Below are positions 6,525-6,540 of a DNA stretch of 6,540 bases, in pieces (the first letter of the stretch is position 1; every line of letters begins with the position of its first letter). The stretch lies in assembly GCA_003164075.1 (NCBI GenBank), contig PLRZ01000662.1, positions 1 to 6,540 of the forward strand, read 5' to 3'. The DNA comes from Bryobacterales bacterium. GTDB lineage: Bacteria > Acidobacteriota > Terriglobia > Bryobacterales > Bryobacteraceae. Position numbers and translations under genes: made by a program. The notes beneath the pieces are model-generated. The model did not search any database. It was not told the DNA's origin and worked only from the letters and a program-made list of their open reading frames with translations.

Positions 6525-6540
6525 TCCGGGACGGTGGATG

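Overview
The window is GC-rich bacterial chromosome, most likely from an acidobacterium of the Solibacter/Bryobacter group. The main evidence is the C-terminal module of the first gene, which matches the roughly 220-residue 'Solibacter uncharacterized C-terminal domain' (TIGR03437). That module sits behind BACON-like and IPT-like beta domains, an arrangement typical of secreted proteins in this group. The intergenic spaces also carry repeat-like sequences of a kind I associate with Acidobacteria, Planctomycetes and Verrucomicrobia. Assignment is by eye, without a database search.

Layout: four complete genes in two pairs. (1) 4-3120, minus: a large secreted lipase-like alpha/beta hydrolase with five or more extracellular beta modules. 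(2) 3249-4298, plus: a secreted esterase of the enterochelin-esterase-like alpha/beta hydrolase family. These two are divergent, separated by 128 bp that holds an extended -10-like promoter, a 10-bp palindrome and a small hairpin. (3) 4509-5285, minus: a LytTR-type response regulator. (4) 5282-6352, minus: its LytS-type membrane histidine kinase. The kinase is transcribed first, and its stop codon overlaps the regulator's start codon by 4 bp (ATGA), so the two form a translationally coupled two-component operon.

The esterase and regulator genes converge on a 210-bp space. It contains a long imperfect inverted repeat flanked by T-runs on both strands, which probably acts as a bidirectional terminator, followed by a second REP-like inverted repeat.

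The 188 bp upstream of the kinase contain no gene. They hold three 9-bp direct repeats phased exactly 21 bp apart, on the coding strand of the operon. The repeats resemble AlgR/LytTR operator half-sites, which suggests autoregulation. Further upstream are two abutting perfect hairpins with identical CTCT loops. Functionally, the left half encodes export of lipid or ester hydrolases and the right half encodes signal sensing. Nothing in the sequence directly ties the kinase pair to the hydrolases. I see no clear novel multi-gene system; the most interesting signals are the non-coding repeats.
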